From Bryobacterales bacterium (lineage in GTDB: Bacteria > Acidobacteriota > Terriglobia > Bryobacterales > Bryobacteraceae), in assembly GCA_016716385.1 (NCBI GenBank), contig JADJWL010000025.1, forward strand, positions 310,001 to 374,000: a DNA stretch of 64,000 nucleotides, written 5' to 3'. The notes beneath the pieces are model-generated. The model was given only the letters and a program-made list of their open reading frames with translations. It was not told the origin of the DNA and ran no database searches. The position numbers and the translations under genes were made by a program. This document shows, piece after piece, positions 9,263 through 18,560 of the stretch (within the stretch, counting starts at the first letter, position 1; each line of letters opens with the position of its first letter).

Positions 9263-11059
9263 ATGCGGATCATCTCTGTTTCCGTCCTGCTCGCGGCGCC
9301 GCTGCTGTTCGCGCAGGAAGCGGCCAAGCCGGTGGCCGGCTTCCCCGAAGGTCCACGCCGGAATGCGGTGACCCCAGGCGAGTTCCTGATCGACCCGCCG
9401 ACGCTCGAATCGCTGGGGTTCCGCTGGTACATTCAGGGCGACTCCAACCGCAACGCGGCCGTCGCGGTGGCGTACCGGGCGAAGGGCGACCCGGCGTGGA
9501 AGGACGCGCAGCCGCTGCTCCGCGTGCACCACGAGATCGTGAACCAGCAGTTCTCCCCCTACCGGACCGGCAATCTGTTCGCAGGCAGCGTCCTGTTTCT
9601 GCGGCCCGGCACGGGTTACGAAGTCCGTTTGACCATGACCGATCCCGACGGCGGAGCCCCTCCGCCGAAGATAATCAACGTCACGACGCGCACCGAGCCC
9701 CGCACTCCGGCGGGTGGACGGACGATCAGCGTCTCTCCCGGGCGCCGGGACTTCCGCGCCGCGTACGCCGAGGCGCAACCGGGGGACACGCTCCTGTTCG
9801 ACACCGGCGTCTATCGCGTCCTCGACACGATGCGTCTGACCAAGCCGCGGATCGCCTTCCGCGCGGTTCGTCCCGGCGCCGTGATCGAAGGGGCGGGGTA
9901 TCGCACGGACCTGTTCGACATCTCCCAGGCGGACCACCTGACGTTTGAGGGCCTCACCTTCCGCTCCGCGCGGACAGCGCTTCTGGCCGGGACGAAGAAC
10001 GGCGCCGGCGCGTCGCATCTCACCGTGCGCAACTGCCGCATCGAAGACGTCATTTACGGGATCAACTCCACTTCGGAACGCTCGGAAGGCTGGTACATCG
10101 CCGACAACGTGATCCTCGGGACGAACCCCGCGTGGCACCCGCGGCCGCAGGCGTACATGTCACCCGCGCACACCGGCGTCAACGTCTACGGACGGGGACA
10201 CGTCGTCCGGCGCAACCGGATCAGCCGGTTCAGCGACAGCCTCGCCATCGCCAACTTCGGCTTCCTGCCGGAGGACATCCGGATGCACCCGGTGGCCATC
10301 GATTTCACCGACAACGACCTTGACTGGGCGCAGGACGATTGTCTCGAGACTGACTACGGCGCGCACAACATCCGCGTCCTGCGCAACCGGTGCGCCAACG
10401 CGCACACCGCGCTCTCCGTGCAGCCGTTCTACGGGGGACCTGTCTACCTGATCCGCAACGAACTGTACGCGGTCACCCTGCTGGCGTTCAAAATCCACAA
10501 CTACAGCTCGGGCATCATTGCTTACCACAACACGTCGGCGACATCGGCCACCGGCTTCCAGTCGTTCGACCGCTGGCAGAACGGGCACTTCCGGAACAAC
10601 CTGATCCTGGGAGGATCCGGCGTGCCGCGCCCGGACGGCCAACCCCGCCACCGCTACGCGATGAGCACAGGGTCCATGACGCCGTACACAACGCTCGATT
10701 ACAACGGCTACCGGCGGAATGCTCCCGGCGCGCTGATCCGCTGGTTCGACGGCAAGAAGCACGCCGAGTACGACACGCTGGAAGCGTTCCACAAAGCCAC
10801 CGGGCACGAGGCCCACGGGCGGATGGTGGATTACGACATCTTCGTCGACGCGGTGGCGCCCCGCGCCGGCACGACCATGCACCCGGACCAATACGATCTG
10901 CGCCTGCGTCCCGGATCGGCGGCGGTGGATGCCGGCATGCCGCTCGCCAACATCAACGATGGATTTGCAGGCCGCGCACCGGACATGGGCGCCTACGAAT
11001 TGGGCGTGCCCCCGCCCGTCTATGGCCCGCTTTCGCAGCCTGGCGGAAATCAACCATAA
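9263..11059 (+). CDS. Exported right-handed parallel beta-helix protein
   Basis: The 598-aa protein has signal peptide MRIISVSVLLAAPLLFAQ. Residues about 40-140 look like a beta-sandwich (RPGTGYEVRLTMTDPDGG). From about 165 onward the sequence shows short beta strands typical of pectate-lyase-like solenoids: FRAVRPGAVIEGAG, LTFEGLTFRSARTAL, HLTVRNCRIEDVIYGIN, FRNNLILGG. The C-terminus has RPGSAAVDAGMPL and DMGAYELG, common in choice-of-anchor/beta-helix proteins. Polysaccharide binding or cleavage is a family-based inference; no catalytic residues could be fixed. It precedes the SelA-like gene by 7 bases. Confidence 0.8.
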   Translation: MRIISVSVLLAAPLLFAQEAAKPVAGFPEGPRRNAVTPGEFLIDPPTLESLGFRWYIQGDSNRNAAVAVAYRAKGDPAWKDAQPLLRVHHEIVNQQFSPYRTGNLFAGSVLFLRPGTGYEVRLTMTDPDGGAPPPKIINVTTRTEPRTPAGGRTISVSPGRRDFRAAYAEAQPGDTLLFDTGVYRVLDTMRLTKPRIAFRAVRPGAVIEGAGYRTDLFDISQADHLTFEGLTFRSARTALLAGTKNGAGASHLTVRNCRIEDVIYGINSTSERSEGWYIADNVILGTNPAWHPRPQAYMSPAHTGVNVYGRGHVVRRNRISRFSDSLAIANFGFLPEDIRMHPVAIDFTDNDLDWAQDDCLETDYGAHNIRVLRNRCANAHTALSVQPFYGGPVYLIRNELYAVTLLAFKIHNYSSGIIAYHNTSATSATGFQSFDRWQNGHFRNNLILGGSGVPRPDGQPRHRYAMSTGSMTPYTTLDYNGYRRNAPGALIRWFDGKKHAEYDTLEAFHKATGHEAHGRMVDYDIFVDAVAPRAGTTMHPDQYDLRLRPGSAAVDAGMPLANINDGFAGRAPDMGAYELGVPPPVYGPLSQPGGNQP

Positions 11060-11066
11060 TGAACGC

Positions 11067-12644
11067 ATGAAGTCCTCCACGCGTTTGAACCGCCGCGATT
11101 TGTTCCGCGCGGGCGCCCTCGCCGGAGCCGCCGGCATGTCCGGCGCCGCCGCCGGGGCTCCCGCGGCCAGGGTCGAGAACCCTTCCGTCTATACCGAATT
11201 GGGCGTGCGCCCCTTCATCAACGCGACCGCCACCCTGACGATCAACGGCGGTTCGCGCATGCTTGACGAGGTGATCGAAGCGATCGAAGCCGCCGGGCGT
11301 TTCCACGTCAATCTCGACGAATTGATGGAGAAAGCCGGCCAGCGCCTTTCCCAACTGCTGCAGTGCGAGGCCGCGATGGTCACTTCGGGCGCCGCCGCAG
11401 CGATCACGCATGCAACGTCCGCCTGCGTCGCCGGGATGGACCCCGAGGCGATGCTGCAACTGCCCGACGTCACCGGCCTGAAGAGCGAAGTCATCATGCC
11501 GAAGTGGTCGCGCAATCAGTACGACCACGCGTTTCGCACCGTCGGCATCACGATCGTTGATGTCGAGACGAAGGATCAGCTGTGGAACGCCGTCAGCCAC
11601 CGCACCGCCATGATGGCGATGCTCGGCGACCGCTGGAAGAAAGAGACGGTTGGCTTGGATGAATTGGCCGAGGTGTCCCGCAAGACCGGCATCCCGATCA
11701 CGGTCGACGCCGCGGCCGACACTCTGGTGATCCCCGACCCCTACCTGAAACGCGGCGCGTCGCTCGTAGCGTACTCCGGCGGCAAGATCATCCGCGGACC
11801 ACAGACGGCGGGCATGCTGATCGGGCGCAAGGACCTGATCGAGGCGGCATGGGCGAATTCGGCGCCGCATCATGCGTTTGGCCGCGCCATGAAGGTGAGC
11901 AAGGAAGAGGTCGTCGGCATGGTGAAGGCGGTCGAGGTGTGGGTCGCGCGGCGCAACATCGAGGCCGAGTACGCCGAGTGGAAGCGCTGGTACGCGCATA
12001 TCGACCAGCAGATCACGCGCGTGCCGGGCGTGACCACGACGGTAAACCCGCCGCGCCGCGGCGGGCCGTTCCCAACGCTGACCGTGTCCTGGGATACGCA
12101 GAAGGTCGGCCTGACGGCGGGCGAAGTCGGCAAACAGTTGCTCGCCGGCGAACCGCGCATCATGACACACGCAAGCGGCGATGGATCTTCGCTGCTGATC
12201 CGTCCCGTGGCCCTGAAGCCGGAAGAGCACAAGATCATCGCGGCCCGTCTCGAAGAGATCTTCCGGAAGGCGCAGGGGCCGCTGCGGCGTCCGGAGATCC
12301 AGCCGCCCGCGGCGAACATCGCCGGACGGTGGAATGTCGAGATCGAGTTCACGCGGGGACGCACAAGCCACCTGCTGTTCCTGGAAACCAAGGGCAACGA
12401 CGTGACGGGGACGCACATCGGGCGCCTGGCCCGCGGCGATGCGAAGGGCGCGATCAACGGCAGCGACGTCAAGATCACGACGCAACTGCCGCTTGAAGGA
12501 TCGAACCTCCCGTACGCCTTTGCCGGACGTCTCTCCGGCGACACGATCACCGGCGAAGTCCACATGGGTGAGTACCGTTCGGCGAAGTTCACCGCCCGGC
12601 GTCATGCCAGCGGCGGCGGACGGAGGGACCCGTCGAAGGTGTAA
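11067..12644 (+). CDS. Tat-type exported SelA/DgaE-like PLP enzyme with extra C-terminal beta domain
   Basis: Starting at ATG 11067 the product has 525 aa. Residues 8-32 (LNRRDLFRAGALAGAAG) form a twin-arginine signal. The main part is a fold-type I PLP enzyme of the SelA / D-glucosaminate-6-phosphate ammonia-lyase group: TELGVRPFINATATLTINGG, VTSGAAAAITHA, VDAAADTL, and SGGKIIRGPQTAG, where the lysine should hold PLP. After about residue 415 a separate domain of roughly 100 residues (IAGRWNVEIEFTRGRTSHLLFLE) looks like an all-beta, lipocalin-like module. The next gene overlaps by one base (TAATG). A PLP enzyme exported by Tat is unusual, and its substrate is unknown. Confidence 0.85.
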   Translation: MKSSTRLNRRDLFRAGALAGAAGMSGAAAGAPAARVENPSVYTELGVRPFINATATLTINGGSRMLDEVIEAIEAAGRFHVNLDELMEKAGQRLSQLLQCEAAMVTSGAAAAITHATSACVAGMDPEAMLQLPDVTGLKSEVIMPKWSRNQYDHAFRTVGITIVDVETKDQLWNAVSHRTAMMAMLGDRWKKETVGLDELAEVSRKTGIPITVDAAADTLVIPDPYLKRGASLVAYSGGKIIRGPQTAGMLIGRKDLIEAAWANSAPHHAFGRAMKVSKEEVVGMVKAVEVWVARRNIEAEYAEWKRWYAHIDQQITRVPGVTTTVNPPRRGGPFPTLTVSWDTQKVGLTAGEVGKQLLAGEPRIMTHASGDGSSLLIRPVALKPEEHKIIAARLEEIFRKAQGPLRRPEIQPPAANIAGRWNVEIEFTRGRTSHLLFLETKGNDVTGTHIGRLARGDAKGAINGSDVKITTQLPLEGSNLPYAFAGRLSGDTITGEVHMGEYRSAKFTARRHASGGGRRDPSKV

Positions 12645-14905
12645 TGCGGCTCGCTATCGTCGCTGCCTTCGTCTGCCTGCCGCTATGCGGTCAGGACGCT
12701 CTGCCGGATACGGCGCCTCTCGACTGGCAGGGTGACTTGGCCGCCCGAATGGTGGAGGGCATCCACCGGCACCTCGACCAGCGGTTGCCGGCGGTCGTCG
12801 CTCAGCGGGAGAGTTACTGGCGCCGGGACTTCGCGTCAGCCGCCGCGTACAACCGATCGGTCGAGCCGAACCGGCGGCGGCTAGCCCGCATTCTGGGCGC
12901 GGTCGATCCGCGCGTCACGCCCGCGCGCATGGAGTACGTGGCGACCAAGGACGCGCCCGCGCTTCTGGCCGAGGGCCGGGGGATCCGCGTCTATTCCGTC
13001 CGCTGGCAGGCGCTGGACGGCGTCTGGGGCGAAGGGATCCTGCTGCAACCGGAGCGCCCGCCCGTGGCGCGCGTGGTGGCGCTGCCCGATGCCGACGACT
13101 CGCCGGAGAGTATAGCCGGACTCTCCGAGGGGACCGCGCCGTTCGCTCTCCGCTTGGCCGAACGCGGGTGTGAGGTACTGGTCCCGCTGTTGATGGACCG
13201 CGACGATACGCTGAGCGGCGCTCCTGGGATCCGCCTCACCAACCAGCCGCACCGCGAGTTCCTCTACCGGATGGCCGCCCCGCTCGGCCGTCACATCATC
13301 GGCTATGAGGTGCAGAAGGTTCTGGCCGCGGCCGACTGGTTTCAGGCACAGGGCGGCGCACCGGTCCTGGTGGCGGGGTATGGAGAAGGCGGCTTACTGG
13401 CACTTTATAGCGCGGCGCTGGACACGCGCATTGCGGCGGCGCTGGTCAGCGGCTACTTCCAGCCGCGCGAATCGCTGTGGCGCGAGCCCATGTACCGCGA
13501 GGTTTGGGGCCTGCTGGAACAGTTCGGCGATGCCGATGTGGCCAGCCTGATCTCACCGCGCGGCCTTGTGGTGGAAGCGAGCGATCTGCCTCGCGTCGAG
13601 GGGCCCCCGCCCGAGACCGCGGAGCGCCGCGGTGCTGCTCCCGGCGGTATCGCGTCGCCTCCCGCGCAGGAAGTCCGCGCGGAGGTGGAACGCGCCCGGC
13701 CCTACTTCAACCGGCTCAACGAGCCCGACCGGCTGCGATGGATCGAAAGCTCCTTGCCCGGGTCGGACGCCGCGCTTGAAGCACTCCTGCACGTGGCCGG
13801 CGCCCGCCGCGAGAAGCCGCGGCCGGCGGGTCTCGAAATCGCCCGCAAGCCCGACGCGGCCGCGAGGCGGCTGCGCCAGTTCCGCCAGATGAGCGGGTTC
13901 ACGCAGAAACTCGTCCGCGAATCCCCGCGCCGGCGCGCTGAGTTCTGGGCCAAGGCCGATGCCTCGTCCCACGAGCGCTGGCGGGAGTCTACGCAGGTTT
14001 ATCGGGAGACCATCTGGAACGATGTCATCGGCCGCATGCCCGATCCCACGCTGCCGCCGTCGCCGCGGTCGCGACTGATCTTCGAGCAGCCGAAGTTCCG
14101 GGGGTACGAGGTGGTGCTCGACGTCTGGCCCGATGTCTTCGCCTACGGCATCCTGCTGCTGCCCAAAGACCTGAAGCCGGGCGAGAAGCGTCCGGTGGTG
14201 GTCTGCCAGCATGGACTGGAGGGTCGACCTTCGGATATCGCCGATCCCAAGGTCGATCACAAGGCCTACCATCAGTACGGGCTGCGGCTGGCCGAAGAGG
14301 GCTTCATCGTCTTTGCTCCGCAGAATCCCTACATCGGTGAGGGCCGCTTCCGCCTGATTCAGCGGAAGGCGCGGCCGCTGAAGTTGTCCCTCTTCTCGTT
14401 TGTTCTCGGGCAGCACCAGCGGATTCTCGAATGGCTCAGTGGATTGCCGTATGTGGATGCGGACCGCATCGGCTTCTACGGACTCTCGTACGGCGGGTAC
14501 TCCGCCCTGCGGATTCCGCCGCTGCTCGACGGCTACGCGCTCTCGATCTGCTCCGGCAATTTCAACGAGTGGGTCTGGAAGACGACCAGCATCGACATGC
14601 CGTACAGCTATATGTTTACCCGCGAGTACGACATCCTCGAATTCGATTTCGCCAACGTGTTCAACCATGGAGAACTGGCGAATTTGATGGCGCCGCGGCC
14701 GTTTATGGTGGAGCGCGGCCACGCTGACGGAGTCGGCGACGACGAATGGGTGGCCTACGAATTCGCGAAGGTCCGCCGTTTCTACACCACGAAGATGAAG
14801 CTGCCCGGTCACGCCGCGATCGAGTACTTCGACGGCGTGCACGAGATCCACAGCAAAGAGACGTTCGAGTTCCTGCGGCGCCACCTGAACTGGCCAAAGA
14901 AATGA
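12644..14905 (+). CDS. Exported protein with two alpha/beta-hydrolase domains, first apparently inactive
   Basis: This 753-aa protein has signal peptide MRLAIVAAFVCLPLCGQ. The first hydrolase-like domain (residues about 100-300) has the nucleophile-elbow position as GYGEGG with Glu248 in place of the serine. The second (about 470-750) resembles acetyl-xylan-esterase/dienelactone hydrolases: VVVCQHGLEGR, GFYGLSYGGYSAL with nucleophile Ser615, and a late histidine in DGVHEIHSKE. A helical, Arg-rich linker joins them. It overlaps the previous gene by one base and the next by four (ATGA), so it belongs to one transcription unit. Ester or glycan-ester hydrolysis in the periplasm is inferred. Confidence 0.82.
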   Translation: MRLAIVAAFVCLPLCGQDALPDTAPLDWQGDLAARMVEGIHRHLDQRLPAVVAQRESYWRRDFASAAAYNRSVEPNRRRLARILGAVDPRVTPARMEYVATKDAPALLAEGRGIRVYSVRWQALDGVWGEGILLQPERPPVARVVALPDADDSPESIAGLSEGTAPFALRLAERGCEVLVPLLMDRDDTLSGAPGIRLTNQPHREFLYRMAAPLGRHIIGYEVQKVLAAADWFQAQGGAPVLVAGYGEGGLLALYSAALDTRIAAALVSGYFQPRESLWREPMYREVWGLLEQFGDADVASLISPRGLVVEASDLPRVEGPPPETAERRGAAPGGIASPPAQEVRAEVERARPYFNRLNEPDRLRWIESSLPGSDAALEALLHVAGARREKPRPAGLEIARKPDAAARRLRQFRQMSGFTQKLVRESPRRRAEFWAKADASSHERWRESTQVYRETIWNDVIGRMPDPTLPPSPRSRLIFEQPKFRGYEVVLDVWPDVFAYGILLLPKDLKPGEKRPVVVCQHGLEGRPSDIADPKVDHKAYHQYGLRLAEEGFIVFAPQNPYIGEGRFRLIQRKARPLKLSLFSFVLGQHQRILEWLSGLPYVDADRIGFYGLSYGGYSALRIPPLLDGYALSICSGNFNEWVWKTTSIDMPYSYMFTREYDILEFDFANVFNHGELANLMAPRPFMVERGHADGVGDDEWVAYEFAKVRRFYTTKMKLPGHAAIEYFDGVHEIHSKETFEFLRRHLNWPKK

Positions 14906-16638
14906 AGATTTTCTCGCTGTTCTTCTGCCTCGCGGGCGCGTCGCTCGCACAGGATTCCCTGGTCACGATTCCCTCGACCGCCTACGGTGTGACCGACGGC
15001 GTCACCGGCGTGCCTGTCCGGATCACCATCAGCGAGTTCCGCATCAGCAAGGCCGAGGTGACGCAGGCGGAGTATCTCGCCGTGGCCGGCGTCAACCCGT
15101 CGTACCACCGGGGAGACGATCTGCCGGTGGACTCGGTGACGTGGTGGGACGCGATCCGCTACTGCAACCAGCGCAGCGTGCGCGAGGGGCTGGATCCGGC
15201 GTACGATCTCACGACCGGCGCGGTCGATCTGACCCGGAACGGATACCGGCTGCCCACGGACGCGGAGTGGCAGGCGGCCGCGGGAAAACTGCCCGATCCC
15301 GCCGCGGCGAACCTTGGTTCCACAAATACAAAGGAAATCCCGGTTCTCCTGGCGGAACTGCGCGAGCGGTCGCCGAAACCCGCCGGCGCGTATCCGGCCA
15401 ATGAGTTCGGGCTCCACAACATGATGGGCAATGTGTGGGAGTGGTGCCAGGACTACTTCGATCCGGTCGCCAACACGGTCCACCGCGCCGGCGACCCGGC
15501 GGGTCCGGCGGCGGGCCTGAACCGCGTGCTGCGCGGGGGCTCCTACATCAGCACGACCTCGCGCTGGAACCGCGGCTACCGGACGTCGCTGCCGCCGGAA
15601 TCGAAGAGCCGGTTCACCGGCTTTCGCGTCGCGCGCAGCACCGGACGCGGGTTCACTGCCGAGCCGGCGGACTTCTTCGAGCCGTACAACCGGGTTCCGC
15701 CTGCATTCGCGGGCCAGACGGGTGGGTTGAGCCCGCTGACACAGGACAAAGCCGCCTGGCGCGAGAAGTGGAGCCGTATCCTCGGCCGGCCGCGAGGGGC
15801 GGCTCCCCCGCCCACGGTGCGGGTGCTTGCCACGATCGAGGAACCCACATACACAGGCCGCCTCATGATGCTGCAGGTGGAAGCTGACGCCTGGGAGAAG
15901 ATCTACCTCATGATTCCGCGCGAGCCTTCCCCGCGGCCACGCCCCGTGGTGATCACGCCGTACTACGATGTCGACACGGTTGCCGGCAGGAACCTCGCGG
16001 GGCGCAATTACCTGCCGCCGAGCGTGCGTTCGTTCGCGCTCCAGGCGGCGCAGCAGGGGTTCGCCGCGGTGGCCATCCGCTGGTTCGGCGAAAGCTATGG
16101 GGAAAGCTATTCGGAGGCCGTCGCGAATCTGGCGCTGCGGAATCCCGGCTGCACGGGGCTCGGCAAATGGGTGTGGGACGCCCAGCGCCTGATCGACTAT
16201 CTGGAAACGCTTCCCGATATCGACCGGAATGCGATCGGGATCATCGGCCAGTCGCTGGGCGGCAAGATGTCGCTGTATGCCGCCGCGATGGATGACCGGA
16301 TCAAGGCGGCCGTTTCCTCCGAACCCGGCATCGGTCTGAGCTTCTCGAATTACGAGGACTTCTGGTATCTCGCCGAACGCGTCCGCGACCTGCCGCCGGG
16401 CACCGACCAGCATGAGCTGATCGGGATGATTGCGCCGCGGGCGTTTCTGCTGATTGGCGGCGAGTCGGCGGACAACGACAAGAGCTGGCACTACATCAAC
16501 GCCGCGCGGCCCGTGTACGAACGGCTCGGCCATCCACGGCGGATCGGCTATTTCAACCACCGCCAGGGCCACACCCCTACCCCCGAAGCGGCGCGGCTCT
16601 CGATGGAATGGCTGGCCAGGTTCCTGCGGAGGCAGTAG
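14902..16638 (+). CDS. Exported fusion of formylglycine-generating-enzyme-like domain and alpha/beta hydrolase
   Basis: The ATG at 14902 overlaps the previous stop; 578 aa result. Signal peptide MKIFSLFFCLAGASLAQ is followed by an FGE-sulfatase domain (residues about 20-250): ISKAEVTQAEYLAVAGVNPS, VDSVTWWDAIRYCNQRS, RLPTDAEWQAAAG, GLHNMMGNVWEWCQD, VLRGGSYIS and FTGFRVARS. The C-terminal half is a dienelactone-hydrolase-like domain with GIIGQSLGGKMSLYAA (serine nucleophile) and a final HRQGHTPTPEA histidine. The paired active-site cysteines of true FGE are not seen, so protein modification activity is doubtful and the domain may only be structural. It is the last gene of the exported cluster. 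Confidence 0.85.
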   Translation: MKIFSLFFCLAGASLAQDSLVTIPSTAYGVTDGVTGVPVRITISEFRISKAEVTQAEYLAVAGVNPSYHRGDDLPVDSVTWWDAIRYCNQRSVREGLDPAYDLTTGAVDLTRNGYRLPTDAEWQAAAGKLPDPAAANLGSTNTKEIPVLLAELRERSPKPAGAYPANEFGLHNMMGNVWEWCQDYFDPVANTVHRAGDPAGPAAGLNRVLRGGSYISTTSRWNRGYRTSLPPESKSRFTGFRVARSTGRGFTAEPADFFEPYNRVPPAFAGQTGGLSPLTQDKAAWREKWSRILGRPRGAAPPPTVRVLATIEEPTYTGRLMMLQVEADAWEKIYLMIPREPSPRPRPVVITPYYDVDTVAGRNLAGRNYLPPSVRSFALQAAQQGFAAVAIRWFGESYGESYSEAVANLALRNPGCTGLGKWVWDAQRLIDYLETLPDIDRNAIGIIGQSLGGKMSLYAAAMDDRIKAAVSSEPGIGLSFSNYEDFWYLAERVRDLPPGTDQHELIGMIAPRAFLLIGGESADNDKSWHYINAARPVYERLGHPRRIGYFNHRQGHTPTPEAARLSMEWLARFLRRQ

Positions 16639-16695
16639 AACCAGGGCGCATTTGCCACGGATCATCGCGCCGGACGATGATGGTTCCCAGAGGTC

Positions 16696-18018
16696 TTGTT
16701 GAACGAAGCACCAGAAGCAGTCCCTACCATCGCGATCGTCGGCCGGCCGAACGTCGGGAAGTCCACCCTTTTTAACCGCATCACGGGACAGCGCCGGGCA
16801 ATCGTCGGCGATGAACCGGGCATCACGCGCGACCGGATCCGCGGCTCCGCTAGCTACGAGGGCCGCAAGTTTGGCGTGATCGATACGGGCGGCATCATCG
16901 TCAACGACGCGGAGTACATCCCCGGACAGATCCTGCGGCAGGCGAAACTGGCTCTCGACGAGGCCGTGCACGTGATCCTGCTGGTCGATGGCCGGGCCGG
17001 TCTGACCGCGCCGGACCGCGACCTCGCGGAGCTCTTGCGCCGCCTCGGTAAGCCCGTGTCGATCGCGGTCAATAAGGTGGATACCGCCGCCCATACGGAC
17101 CTGATCCACGAATTCCAGAGCCTCGGGATCGGCGAGGTGTTTCCCGTCTCGGCCGAGCACAACCTTGGCGTCAGCGCACTCCTGGACCATGTGACGCGCG
17201 ATTTCCCGGTCTCTGCCGAAGAGGCGGAGGCCGCACCCTCGCCGGCGATCAAGGTGGCGATCATCGGCCGGCCGAACGTCGGCAAATCGACGCTGTTGAA
17301 CGCGCTGCTGGGCGAAGAACGCGCCATTGTTTCTCCGATCGCCGGCACCACGCGGGACGCGGTCGACGAGACCATCGTGCACAACGGCATCGAGTACGTC
17401 TTCATCGACACGGCCGGCATCCGCCGCAAGGGCAAGACCCGCGAGATGGCGGAGAAGCTCAGTGTCGTGATGGCCCGGCGGCACATCCGGATGGCCGATG
17501 TCGTGCTGCTGGTGCTCGATGCGTCGGAAGGACTTGTCGGCCTGGATGCGACCATCGGCGGGTACGCCCACGAAGGCGGCCGGGGCGTGATCCTGTGTGT
17601 GAACAAGTGGGATCTGGCGGGCGAACAGGGACGCCGCACTTTCGAAAGCAACCTGCGCGACCAGTTGAAATTCCTCGACTACGCTCCGGTTCACTTCCTG
17701 TCAGCGCTGCAGGGGGACCGCGTGAAACCGCTGTTCAAGGCAATCCGTCAGGCATATGAATCCGCCACGAAGCGCATCGGGACAGGCGAATTGAACCGCT
17801 TCGTGGAGTCGCTTCAGTTTGAAGAGCGCAAGATCTTCTTCATTACGCAGCCGTTGGTACGCCCGCCGACGTTCGTCGTGTTCACCAACAAGTCGACGCC
17901 TTTGCATTTCTCGCACGAACGGTACCTGGCCAACCGGCTGCGGGAAGCGTTCGGGTTCTCTGCCACGCCGATTGTGATCAAGACGCGGGCTAAGGACGAG
18001 CGGCGCAAGCGCCGGTGA
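16696..18018 (+). CDS. der: Ribosome biogenesis GTPase Der
   Basis: At 440 aa this has the normal Der/EngA length with two tandem GTPase domains. The first P-loop GRPNVGKS is at residues 16-23, with DTGG and NKVD motifs; the second GRPNVGKST is near 192, with DTAG and NKWD. A C-terminal KH-like domain ends in a basic tail (KTRAKDERRKRR). Der assists 50S subunit assembly. There is no ATG: the start is TTG at 16696 or 16699, with AGAGG at 16689-16693 as ribosome site, which fits 16699 slightly better. It is convergent with the pilin gene one base beyond its stop. Confidence 0.97.
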   Translation: MLNEAPEAVPTIAIVGRPNVGKSTLFNRITGQRRAIVGDEPGITRDRIRGSASYEGRKFGVIDTGGIIVNDAEYIPGQILRQAKLALDEAVHVILLVDGRAGLTAPDRDLAELLRRLGKPVSIAVNKVDTAAHTDLIHEFQSLGIGEVFPVSAEHNLGVSALLDHVTRDFPVSAEEAEAAPSPAIKVAIIGRPNVGKSTLLNALLGEERAIVSPIAGTTRDAVDETIVHNGIEYVFIDTAGIRRKGKTREMAEKLSVVMARRHIRMADVVLLVLDASEGLVGLDATIGGYAHEGGRGVILCVNKWDLAGEQGRRTFESNLRDQLKFLDYAPVHFLSALQGDRVKPLFKAIRQAYESATKRIGTGELNRFVESLQFEERKIFFITQPLVRPPTFVVFTNKSTPLHFSHERYLANRLREAFGFSATPIVIKTRAKDERRKRR

Positions 18019-18019
18019 T

Positions 18020-18487
18020 CTATTTCAGTTCTTCGCTCTGCGCGGTGGCGGGTTCTTCGCTGAAGTTCTGTCGGATCACCAGGCTCTGGTCGGAATAGAA
18101 CGTCCGGCCGCCGGTATTGTTGAACGCCACCGGGTCGCCGTTCACGGTGTAGCCGATGGGGGTCGCCTGCATCGTGAACCGGTAGCCACCCTTCTCGCCC
18201 ATGGCAAGATCGCCGGAGAGCAGGTCCGCGCCGGCCGCGTTCGCGTTGCCGCCGCTCGGCGGGCCCAGTTCGGTCAGAGTGGTGGCGTAGCGTCCGAACT
18301 GCGAGTAGTATTGGGCCTGCGCCGTGTGGATGGTGGTGATGGCCTTGATCGCCCCGGCTTCGTACGCCTGCATCCGCGCGCGGTTCAACTTGGGAAGCGC
18401 CATCGCGGCGATGATCAGAATGATCGCGATGACGATCAGGAGCTCGATGAGCGAAAAACCTCTTCGGTTCCGTGTCCTCAGATTCAC
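18020..18487 (-). CDS. Type IV pilin-like / GspG-like prepilin
   Basis: This 155-aa protein has a textbook class III signal: basic leader MNLRTRNRRG, then FSLIELLIVIAIILIIAAMAL, with prepilin peptidase cutting after G10 and Glu5 of the mature chain present. The rest (AIKAITTIHTAQAQYYSQFGRYATTLTELG) matches the DUF4900/GspG-type pilins frequent in Acidobacteriota. Whether it is a major pilin, a minor pilin or a type II secretion pseudopilin cannot be decided, because no assembly genes lie nearby. A candidate -10 box precedes it (18505-18510). Confidence 0.9.
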   Translation of the reverse strand: MNLRTRNRRGFSLIELLIVIAIILIIAAMALPKLNRARMQAYEAGAIKAITTIHTAQAQYYSQFGRYATTLTELGPPSGGNANAAGADLLSGDLAMGEKGGYRFTMQATPIGYTVNGDPVAFNNTGGRTFYSDQSLVIRQNFSEEPATAQSEELK

Positions 18488-18504
18488 AGGCAGTCCTCTC
18501 TAAG

Positions 18505-18510
18505 ATTGTA
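18505..18510 (-). promoter_or_regulatory. Candidate -10 box upstream of the pilin gene
   Basis: Read on the minus strand, TACAAT (5 of 6 to TATAAT) ends 17 bases before the pilin ATG at 18487. No convincing -35 hexamer is visible at the usual distance, so this is a weak call. Confidence 0.3.
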
Positions 18511-18560
18511 TGACGCCCGCAGCGGGCAAAGAGTGCAATGCCTTCTACCGGCGGTGGCCT

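Noticed and set aside
14809..17694. A 961-codon open frame on the minus strand across the fusion hydrolase and der
   Set aside because: It runs opposite to two clear genes, has no family motifs, is rich in Arg/His/Gln/Val as expected from antisense reading of GC-rich codons, and covers two unrelated genes.
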